DNA of 64,000 bases from Alcanivorax borkumensis SK2 (lineage in GTDB: Bacteria; Pseudomonadota; Gammaproteobacteria; Pseudomonadales; Alcanivoracaceae): the NCBI RefSeq assembly GCF_000009365.1, contig NC_008260.1, forward strand, positions 2,823,001 to 2,887,000. The letters run 5' to 3'. The position numbers were made by a program, and so were the translations under genes. Numbering within the stretch: the first letter of the stretch is position 1; each line of letters starts with the position of its first letter. Below, one piece after another: positions 57,329 to 64,000 of this stretch. The notes under the pieces are model-generated. The model was not told the DNA's origin and did not search any database. It saw only the letters and a list, made by a program, of their open reading frames with translations.

Positions 57329-57585
57329 GATTACACCTCTAATTCTCTGTGATTCGCCGCGGAGGCCCTAAACGGCCCCTTATGGGCGCTGCGGCTGGCG
57401 ATTATACCCGCTCAAGGCGTAGGGACAAAACGCTTGATGTTACAGCGAACGATGAATGCAAAACTGCCGCCCCCGTTAGAGACAAGCGGCTGTTCAGTAA
57501 AGCGCTCGATAAGGCTCCGCCCGAGCCTCTATGACAACAGAAAGATCACCCGTCGAGCCACCGCAACGCAGCGATTCGGGGAGTA

Positions 57586-60180
57586 TCAGGTCAGCTCAAC
57601 ACGCGGTAAAAACAGGGTGAAGCGGCTTCCTTCGTTAACCACACTGTGAACTCGAATCTCCCCGCCATGGCGCTCAGCAACCACTTTGACGAAACGCAGA
57701 CCCATGCCCGCGCCACGGGTTCGGGCGCCTCCGCTGGTACTGGCCCGGCTAAAGCGATCGAACAGTCGTTCCTGGAACTCAGGCGGAATTCCCACACCAC
57801 GGTCACGCACGTCACAGGCAACCCGCTCACCATCGACATACAAGGTCACATCTACCGAGCTACCTTCATGGCTGTATTTCACCGCATTGGTCAGCAAGTT
57901 CACGACCAAGCGCTCCAGCAGCTCGTTATTACCCAGCACCCACACTTCCTGATCCGGGTCGTATTCAAAACGCAGGACGATATCACGCTGCTGGGCCTGA
58001 ATGTGCACCTGATCAATCGCACTTTCTACCACATCAAGCATGTCTTGCTCGTTCATTTCCACGGAATCCACCGCTTCCACCCGCGCAAGCTGCAGGAATT
58101 GCTCAGCAATATTTAGGTTACGCCGGGCATAGTGCTCAACATTATCTAAGAACACCGGCAAATCCCGCTCTGCTCCGGAATGACGCATTTTCTCCGTTAA
58201 CGCCAACACCGACACCATGGGCGAACGCAAATCGTGAGAGAGGAAATCCAGCATTTCTGAGCGGGCCCGCATGGCCAGCTTCACATCGCTAATATCCTTG
58301 AAGGAGATAATCATCATCCGCCCCGGATTATCACCTGCATGCACTAGCAGCATATCCAAGTACAGATCCGTACCCTGCCGGTTGCGGCATTCAATCTGGG
58401 TCCGCCCCTCACTGAGGGTCTGGCATAGCAGATCGTCCCAGCAGTGCTCGCGCAGTTCCAACTCCCTGTTCAGTTCCGTGACCATAGGCTGCCCGGAATC
58501 CAGCGCGCCCACTTCCAGCCCCAGTAAAAAAGCCGCCTGCGGGTTGGCATAGACAATCACCCCACAGGCATCAGCAATTACCACGCCTTCTCGAATTTGC
58601 GCCAAGGTCACCTGAAAGAAACGCGTCAGCGCCTCTTGCCGCTCTTCTTCACGACGCAACCGTTCAATATGCTTTTCCAATACTTCGTAACGTGGCCCCA
58701 CATTGGGAGCCCGCGTACGGGTACGAACCAACATGGCCCGCACCCAGTAATCATAGGTATCCGCGTGTAATGCCTGTTCCCAAACCAGATCCAGCTCATA
58801 GCGCCGGCCATCATGGCGGAACCGGTATTGGCGCGCCAACTCACCTTTCCATGTGGCCGCCGGCAGGCTGTCGCCGCCCCGCAACGGCTTCTCTCCACCT
58901 AATAAGCGCCAGGAGCGCACCGGCAGCACCTGGTCCAACATACGGCTCATTTGTGCCAATGAGGAGGGCTGCGTCAGCCGTTGGTTCAAATCGCTGTATT
59001 CCGACAACCGCTCTAGGGCATTACGCATATAGGACAGCGAGTACTCCAGCCTCCGCCAAGTCCATAATGGATAGGCCATGATGGCCGATGCCATGGCCGC
59101 ACTAGGCGCAAACCACAAGCGCAAAGAAATCAACGAGGCCATGCTAACCAGCAAACACAGCAACAGCACCGAAAAAACCAGCGGCATGCTCCAGCGTGGC
59201 AACACATAAGGCATCAGCAAGGGCGCCAACAGAGCCAGCACTACCCCAAGCACCAACGCACTGGGCATGGCTAAATCGCGGATGAGACGATCGGCGCGCA
59301 AGGCATCCAGCAGATTTGCATTGATCTCGACACCGGCCATTAACTCCCCCTGATCCGCCATAGGGGTGGGCAGCATGTCACCCAAGCCGGCAGCAGTAGC
59401 GCCGATGAGCACAATTTTGTCGCGAATCAATTGTTCGGGTATTCGGTTATTGAGTAGCTCGACGGCAGAAACTTGCGGATAACTATTAGGGCCGCTGACA
59501 AAAGGGATGTAACGGTGATATCGACGGACATTAGCCAGCCCAGAAAACTCTTCGCCCTTATCGGCGGGAAACACCTGTTCAGACAAAATCCCTTCTTGCA
59601 CGAGCAACGTGTGGGTAATGTGTGGCCACCAAGCCTGCCCCACCCCCGAGCGCATATAGACCGACCGAGCCACACCGTCGGCATCCAGCTCCAAATCCAC
59701 ATGCCCCAACCCGGCTGCAGCACGAGCAAACGGTGAATAAGGCAATACTTCAATCAACTGCCCCCCTGCCCGCAATTGCTCCACATGCACGGGCAGGTAC
59801 ACATGCTCGTTGGCTTCCATGGCCTGCACCAAGGCCACATCAGAACCCGGGTTGTTACGGTCAGGCTCAGACAGAATCAGATCCATGAGCACAGCACGGG
59901 CACCCATTTCCGTAAGACGCTCGATCAGTTGGGCGTGGACTTCCCGATCCCAGGGCCAACGCCCAATTTCGCGCAAGCTGTATTCATCGATCCCAACGAT
60001 CACCACATCCTGGGAGGGGTCGTCAGGGAGGGCTTGCAGCAGGTTGTCGTAGATATACCGATCCACAAAGGACAGCGCACCGCTGATGGTCAACAACGCA
60101 CACAAGCCTACGACCAAGCAAAGCACAGATACATGCTCTGCCAAATAACGGCGTTGATCCGGGCTCAGACGATTGCGCAT
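57586..60180 (-). CDS. CHASE2-domain sensor histidine kinase
   Basis: 864 aa. N-terminal membrane helix, periplasmic CHASE2 domain (about 30-285, VVIVGIDEYSLREIGRWPWDR), a block of three or four membrane helices (about 300-375), a PAS-like region (about 530-625, IREGVVIADACGVIVYANPQAA), then HisKA with His649 (FLSHDLRSPMVSV) and HATPase (NLLTNAVKYSHEG, DRGVGIP, GAGMGLRFVK). The third gene in an operon: OmpR-type regulator, FecR/LysM protein, kinase. Intergenic gap of 3 bases to the FecR gene. The ligand is unknown. Confidence 0.9.
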   Translation of the reverse strand: MRNRLSPDQRRYLAEHVSVLCLVVGLCALLTISGALSFVDRYIYDNLLQALPDDPSQDVVIVGIDEYSLREIGRWPWDREVHAQLIERLTEMGARAVLMDLILSEPDRNNPGSDVALVQAMEANEHVYLPVHVEQLRAGGQLIEVLPYSPFARAAAGLGHVDLELDADGVARSVYMRSGVGQAWWPHITHTLLVQEGILSEQVFPADKGEEFSGLANVRRYHRYIPFVSGPNSYPQVSAVELLNNRIPEQLIRDKIVLIGATAAGLGDMLPTPMADQGELMAGVEINANLLDALRADRLIRDLAMPSALVLGVVLALLAPLLMPYVLPRWSMPLVFSVLLLCLLVSMASLISLRLWFAPSAAMASAIMAYPLWTWRRLEYSLSYMRNALERLSEYSDLNQRLTQPSSLAQMSRMLDQVLPVRSWRLLGGEKPLRGGDSLPAATWKGELARQYRFRHDGRRYELDLVWEQALHADTYDYWVRAMLVRTRTRAPNVGPRYEVLEKHIERLRREEERQEALTRFFQVTLAQIREGVVIADACGVIVYANPQAAFLLGLEVGALDSGQPMVTELNRELELREHCWDDLLCQTLSEGRTQIECRNRQGTDLYLDMLLVHAGDNPGRMMIISFKDISDVKLAMRARSEMLDFLSHDLRSPMVSVLALTEKMRHSGAERDLPVFLDNVEHYARRNLNIAEQFLQLARVEAVDSVEMNEQDMLDVVESAIDQVHIQAQQRDIVLRFEYDPDQEVWVLGNNELLERLVVNLLTNAVKYSHEGSSVDVTLYVDGERVACDVRDRGVGIPPEFQERLFDRFSRASTSGGARTRGAGMGLRFVKVVAERHGGEIRVHSVVNEGSRFTLFLPRVELT

Positions 60181-60183
60181 AAG

Positions 60184-61278
60184 TTATAGCGCCAAGAGTA
60201 GAGCGGCCGCACCCATGAACACCCAAACATCCCAATGCGCATCTTCTTCCTCTGGAACAGGTTCGGGCTCTATTGGCGGCGCGGGCACACTGAACGCGTG
60301 CCAGCTTTCATCACCGCGCAGGCCGTTCTCATCTACCGCCCGCACCAATAGACGGTAGTCGCCCACGGGCAGTTCTTTCTGCCAGTGCCCAGAGGAAAGG
60401 TAATCTTGATTCAGCAATCGACCTGCCGGCTGACTATAAAGCTCCAGCAGGTAAGACCGGGCCTCGGACTGGGTATGCCATGCTGCCACCACACCGGTGT
60501 GCGACGCTGTCACTTCCATGGCTGGAGCCGGCAGCAATGCCACCGGCTCAATCGGCGCTTCATCCACATGCGCCAGGGTCGCGTAGCCCCCCTCTATCTG
60601 ACGCTCCGTACCACGAGCCCCCACATCCACGCGCCCTTCTATGACTTCATTTCGCGTGGTCTCGGCTCCATCCACCCCCAAGTAATACTCCGTACCCCGC
60701 ACCGCGGCCACGGCACCGGGGGTGTAGACCTCAAAAGAAGCCTCGTCACTTTGGCGGGGACTGACACGGTTACGGATATTACCGCGCTGCAAACGCAGCT
60801 CGGTGCGTTCATTTTGGTGATTCAGAAAACGACGATAGCGGGTCACAACCAGCAAACTCGTCGGCTTAATATGCACTTCTGACTGATCAGCAAAACGTAG
60901 GCGGGCACTACTATTGGCGGCGGTTTCCAACGCATCACCAAAACCAACCACATCACCATTGCTCAGCCGACGAGGCTCTCCGCCGCTAGCTGGATACAAC
61001 ATCACTTCACCGGTGATCGCATCAACAGTGGCCGGAATGGGTTTTTCCTTCAACCAGCTCGTTGGCACCAGTAAGGTGTCGCCGGGGTGCAAAACATGAG
61101 GGTCGTCGAGGTCATTATGGCGTGCCAATTTACCCCAGCAGGTTTGTGGGGTCTGGGCGAACTGTTGGCAGACTTTCCAAAGAGAGTCGCCAGGGCGCAA
61201 GGTATAATGCCAATCATCCCCGGCCCAGGCCGTTGATAGCAGGCACAGCAGCATGGCCGTGCTCAACCAGACCCTCAT
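60184..61278 (-). CDS. LysM- and FecR-domain periplasmic protein
   Basis: 364 aa from ATG 61278 (AAGGAC upstream). Signal peptide MRVWLSTAMLLCLLSTAWA, a LysM motif (about 24-72, WHYTLRPGDSLWKVCQQF to HPGDTLLVP), a FecR domain (about 85-215, with ARLRFADQSEVHIKPTS and PGAVAAVRGTEYYLGVD), an Ig-like region and a C-terminal hydrophobic tail (VWVFMGAAALLLAL). LysM suggests peptidoglycan binding. The gene sits between a response regulator and a CHASE2 kinase, so it probably senses or presents an envelope signal to the kinase. FecR-CHASE2 neighbours are known; the actual signal is not. Confidence 0.88.
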   Translation of the reverse strand: MRVWLSTAMLLCLLSTAWAGDDWHYTLRPGDSLWKVCQQFAQTPQTCWGKLARHNDLDDPHVLHPGDTLLVPTSWLKEKPIPATVDAITGEVMLYPASGGEPRRLSNGDVVGFGDALETAANSSARLRFADQSEVHIKPTSLLVVTRYRRFLNHQNERTELRLQRGNIRNRVSPRQSDEASFEVYTPGAVAAVRGTEYYLGVDGAETTRNEVIEGRVDVGARGTERQIEGGYATLAHVDEAPIEPVALLPAPAMEVTASHTGVVAAWHTQSEARSYLLELYSQPAGRLLNQDYLSSGHWQKELPVGDYRLLVRAVDENGLRGDESWHAFSVPAPPIEPEPVPEEEDAHWDVWVFMGAAALLLAL

Positions 61279-61288
61279 AGATGTGTCC

Positions 61289-61978
61289 TTATTCTTCGAT
61301 CGGCTCCAGACGATATCCGTGCTGGTACACCGTTTTAATTCGATAGCCTCGTTCAGGGCGAATTTGCAGGCTACGTCGAATCCGGCTGATATGCACGTCA
61401 ACGGTGCGTGATTCAATCGGGGTCATGATACCCCAAACCTTCTCCAGCAAGTGCGCCCGACTCATGAGTTTGCCCACATTTTGGAACAAATAGCAGGCCA
61501 GCTCGTAATCCTTGTCAGTCAATTTAATCGCTTCTTCATCCAGCAGGATCTGACGCCGGGACCGGTCCACGGTCCACGGCCCCACATTCAGCGTGGTTTC
61601 TTCATCCATTTCCGATACCCCTGCCCGACGCCCGAGAGCGCTAATACGGGCCAGCAATTCCGCTTGCTTGGTAGGCTTCACCATATAATCATCCGCCCCT
61701 TGAGAAAGTGCGCCGACAATGGATGATTCATCATCACGCTGCGTCGCGAATAACACAGGGGTGCGATTACCGCTGGCTCGTACTTCTTCGAGCACAGCGT
61801 AGCCGTTCATGTCTGGCACTTCCCAGTCGAGCACCAAAATATCGAAGGTGTCACGACGCAGAAGGGACATAAAATCACGGCCACTGGCCATGTGAATACA
61901 GTTATGGCCAGCCTCTTTAAGCCAGTGAGTGACCAGCTCCGCCTGGGCCATGTCATCTTCGAGATAAGCAATGCGCAC
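61289..61978 (-). CDS. OmpR/PhoB-family response regulator
   Basis: 229 aa from GTG 61978 with GGAG at good spacing (MRIAYLEDDMAQAELVTHWL). Receiver with Asp8/Asp9, phospho-acceptor Asp51 (LVLDWEVPD) and Lys in YMVKPTK, then a winged-helix domain (about 130-229, KLTDKDYELACYLFQNVGKLMSRAHLLEKVWG, VDVHISRIRRSL). First gene of the operon with the LysM/FecR protein (10 bases downstream) and CHASE2 kinase, so the kinase is its likely partner. Confidence 0.93.
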   Translation of the reverse strand: MRIAYLEDDMAQAELVTHWLKEAGHNCIHMASGRDFMSLLRRDTFDILVLDWEVPDMNGYAVLEEVRASGNRTPVLFATQRDDESSIVGALSQGADDYMVKPTKQAELLARISALGRRAGVSEMDEETTLNVGPWTVDRSRRQILLDEEAIKLTDKDYELACYLFQNVGKLMSRAHLLEKVWGIMTPIESRTVDVHISRIRRSLQIRPERGYRIKTVYQHGYRLEPIEE

Positions 61979-62129
61979 GGTTAAACTCCATCTGTTGCAG
62001 GCCAACATCTGCCCGCAAAGGGTACCGATGTATCAACGCGTTAGCGGGAAAAGATTGTAAAATACCCGAACGAACGATTCGGCACCACATCAGCCATCAG
62101 ATCCAACCCTTACCTCACCCTCGCCTCTT

Positions 62130-62459
62130 TCAGGCCGGACCACTGGTCAACTTCAGGCCGACAATCCCCACCACAATCAATGCCATAAAGGCCAGCCGTG
62201 ACGCATTGGCCGGATCCTTGAAGAACACGATACCGATCAGGGTAATACCCACCGCACCGAGCCCTGTCCAGATGGCGTATGCCGTGCCCACGGGAATGCC
62301 CCGCATCGCATAGGACAACATCAACATATTCAAGCCGGTGAGCACAAGTGAAGTACCAATAGAGAGCACCCCTGGGCTAAGCTGGATCCATTTGAGACTC
62401 ATGGCCCAAGCGATTTCCACAATCACCGCCAGTAATAACACGACCCAATACAGATTCAT
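62130..62459 (-). CDS. gdx: Gdx/SugE guanidinium exporter (SMR family)
   Basis: 109 aa from ATG 62459 with GGAG upstream; four membrane helices. The essential Glu lies in the first helix (VIVEIAWAMSLKW) and the sequence PVGTAYAIWTGLGAVG with GLKLTSGPA at the end is that of the SugE/Gdx branch, which exports guanidinium; the EmrE drug-export branch differs here. It is alone: no partner SMR gene is nearby. I looked upstream for guanidine riboswitch cores and see no convincing one. Confidence 0.9.
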   Translation of the reverse strand: MNLYWVVLLLAVIVEIAWAMSLKWIQLSPGVLSIGTSLVLTGLNMLMLSYAMRGIPVGTAYAIWTGLGAVGITLIGIVFFKDPANASRLAFMALIVVGIVGLKLTSGPA

Positions 62460-62699
62460 CCCCACTTTCTCCAACACAAGCCCGCCCACCACATTGGCAC
62501 ACGGCGGACACGGGCTCGTCAGGAAAACAGCACTGCCGGAAACCCGGAAAGAGACAGCCTGCTCATGGTCAGATACCGGGACACGCTCCCGACGCGCCGA
62601 TTATAGCGATCACAACACAGGATGCACCCAATCCATGGACGAGGCCGCCACAAACCGCTATCATTCGCGCCCGTTGAACCCCCAAGTTCTTCAAGTTTT

Positions 62700-62776
62700 G
62701 CGCCCGTAGCTCAGCTGGATAGAGCGTTGCCCTCCGGAGGCAAAGGTCAGAGGTTCGAATCCTCTCGGGCGTACCA
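62700..62776 (+). tRNA. tRNA-Arg (anticodon CCG)
   Basis: 77 bases including encoded CCA. Acceptor GCGCCCG pairs with CGGGCGT (G-U at the first pair); D arm GCTC...GAGC; anticodon stem TTGCC/GGCAA with loop CTCCGGA and anticodon CCG, reading CGG; T arm AGAGG-TTCGAAT-CCTCT. A terminator follows directly. Confidence 0.95.
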
Positions 62777-62779
62777 GAT

Positions 62780-62808
62780 AAAAAAACCTCCCATCGGGAG
62801 GTTTTTTT
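62780..62808 (+). terminator. Rho-independent terminator of tRNA-Arg
   Basis: A-tract plus ACCTCCC (through 62792) pairs with GGGAGG plus T-tract (62796-62808); 3-base loop. It also serves the convergent AraC-type gene. Confidence 0.9.
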
Positions 62809-62840
62809 ATGGGCTATCAAAAATCAACAGCACGCCCCCA

Positions 62841-63851
62841 TCACTCATTTTCCCGATACGTACTTGGCGAGCAGCCCTGCCAGCGCCGGAAGGCGCGGAC
62901 AAATCCGCCTGCGTCGGTGTACGCCAAGTGAGCAGCGACTTCTTCGATCTTCATGGTGGTGTTGCCCAGTAGTTGCAGGGCCAGCTGGCGGCGCTCTTCT
63001 TCGACTAAATCGCGGTAACTGGTGCCTTCCTGCTCCAGTTTGCGACGCAGGCTTCGGGTGGAAAGGGCCAGGTCGCGGGCCATATCATTGAGGCTGGCGC
63101 CCAGCCCCAACTCGCCAAGCAATTTTTGACGGACCTTGCCGGCGATACCGCTGCTTTCCACGGTATCCATACGTTGCTGACATTGCTGCTCAAGCATGCG
63201 AGTGAGGGCCGGATCGTAGCCGGAAAAGGGCCGGCTGGCACCGGCGCGGTTAACCATAATGCGGTTGGATCCAGCTCCAAATGTGGGGGCAATGCCGCAC
63301 AGTGCTTTCAACGCTGCAGCATCCACATCGGGGGTGCCGGTGAACTCGATGGCTTTGAATTCAGCCCCCTGAAGGGAGATTTCCCTGGCCAGATTAAGAG
63401 AAGTGGCCATATCCCGCTCCAGCAGAAACTGGCGCAGATGGGGCGGAATGGGATCGGGGTCAAAGGTGATGCCAAAGGCATCCTCCTCTTCGCACAAAAG
63501 AATGCGGCAATAGGCCGTACTCAAAGGCAGATAGCGCACCCCAAGTGCAACAGCTTCGCGCAAGGTCTTACAGGTGCGCAGAGCAAAACCCCAAACCCCG
63601 AAGGTGGCCAAATTGTACTGCAAACCCAGCTCGAACCCGGAAGCCCCCACCTCCGGCAGGGCCAGCATCAAGTTTTCGATCAGCCGCATTTCCTGCGTGC
63701 GGGTCACCAGTCCTTCACCACTGGATAATTCGCTTTCCAAGATACCCGTGCCGAGCAGGCAGGTTTGCCGGTCAATGCCATTTCGCTGAGCGAAATTGAG
63801 CATCACCTGGCTGATGGCCACCGGGTGCAATTTGTCGTTTGATTGATGCAT
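62841..63851 (-). CDS. AraC-family transcriptional regulator
   Basis: 336 aa from ATG 63851 (MHQSNDKLHPVAISQVML); the frame can extend to a GTG at 63884. Arabinose_bd-type N-terminal domain (about 5-205), then the paired AraC helix-turn-helix (LNDMARDLALSTRSLRRKLEQEGTSYRDLVEEERR and IEEVAAHLAYTDAGGFVRAFRRWQGCSPSTYREN). It is divergent from a gene starting at 63982 and probably controls it, as is usual for this family beside lipid or alcohol dehydrogenases; that gene's identity is not visible. Confidence 0.92.
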   Translation of the reverse strand: MHQSNDKLHPVAISQVMLNFAQRNGIDRQTCLLGTGILESELSSGEGLVTRTQEMRLIENLMLALPEVGASGFELGLQYNLATFGVWGFALRTCKTLREAVALGVRYLPLSTAYCRILLCEEEDAFGITFDPDPIPPHLRQFLLERDMATSLNLAREISLQGAEFKAIEFTGTPDVDAAALKALCGIAPTFGAGSNRIMVNRAGASRPFSGYDPALTRMLEQQCQQRMDTVESSGIAGKVRQKLLGELGLGASLNDMARDLALSTRSLRRKLEQEGTSYRDLVEEERRQLALQLLGNTTMKIEEVAAHLAYTDAGGFVRAFRRWQGCSPSTYRENE

Positions 63852-63981
63852 TAACCGTTCCGTTGATACCCCCCTGTCACACACTGGCCACTTTTGCAGG
63901 GTGATTGGCCACGGTGGCTATTCTGATTGTTGTGCCGTCTACGTAATGTTCACCCTAATCATACCAACAAGAGACAGCACC

Positions 63982-64000
63982 ATGGACGCGGCAGCATTGA
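63982..64000 (+). CDS. Start of a gene cut by the window edge
   Basis: ATG at 63982 follows AAGAGACAGCACC and begins MDAAAL; only six codons are present. Divergent from the AraC-type regulator 130 bases away, which supports a real gene, but the product cannot be named. Confidence 0.45.

Noticed and set aside
62460..62620. Guanidine riboswitch upstream of gdx
   Set aside because: The one ACGA near 62517 lacks flanking complementary arms, and no type I or III core is visible.

Overview
The window looks like the chromosome of a Gram-negative gammaproteobacterium. It has LPS core synthesis (WaaA), TolC, RND efflux, cytochrome c5 proteins, PII/Amt, and the E. coli-like block tolC / nudF-yqiB-cpdA-yqiA-parE. 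The mix of housekeeping genes, urea uptake genes and lipid enzymes (acyl-CoA dehydrogenase, SDR, patatin, PlsC-type acyltransferase, AraC regulators) suggests an Oceanospirillales-type marine bacterium such as Alcanivorax. That assignment is inference from gene content and protein style; no database was searched. I saw no phage, IS element, CRISPR array or rRNA. One tRNA is present, tRNA-Arg(CCG).

Layout. 1-2.8 kb: a DUF2058 gene end, a DUF4262 protein, a small outer-membrane barrel and an acyltransferase. 2.9-12.1 kb (minus strand): parC, parE, yqiA, cpdA, yqiB, nudF and thiC, with tolC divergent. 13.9-18.9 kb: waaA, an FAD oxidoreductase, an aldo/keto reductase, a small secreted protein and a patatin. 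19.2-28.1 kb (plus strand): allophanate hydrolase, a small coupled ORF, a GntR/FCD regulator and the urea ABC transporter urtABCDE. A consensus sigma-54 promoter lies in front, with a palindromic operator just after its predicted start site. 28.2-31.3 kb: a C39-like cysteine peptidase, a BASS transporter and an ELWxxDGT-repeat lipoprotein. 31.4-36.8 kb: a signalling cluster with a hybrid histidine kinase, a LuxR-type regulator, a receiver-only protein, a PAS kinase and a cysteine-motif protein I do not recognise. 37-42.1 kb: an RND pump with its membrane-fusion lipoprotein and a divergent TetR regulator, followed by a decayed SpoIIAA-like gene. 42.7-49 kb: a GAF protein, rlmI, amtB-glnK with a second sigma-54/NtrC-type promoter, ubiK and comM. 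49.1-54.2 kb: acyl-CoA dehydrogenase, SDR, Nudix hydrolase, AraC regulator and rsuA. 54.3-64 kb: rep helicase, two tandem cytochrome c5 proteins, an operon of OmpR-type regulator, FecR/LysM protein and CHASE2 kinase, a Gdx/SugE exporter, tRNA-Arg and a second AraC regulator.

How it fits together. Two separate loci (atzF-urt and glnK-amtB) carry -24/-12 promoters, so urea uptake with allophanate hydrolysis and ammonium uptake with PII signalling are probably switched on together under nitrogen limitation. The urea locus has an extra local check from its own GntR regulator. Neither urea carboxylase nor urease is in the window, so the enzyme linking UrtABCDE to AtzF must be elsewhere. Three two-component systems lie in two clusters, and each is paired with an unusual accessory protein or arrangement.
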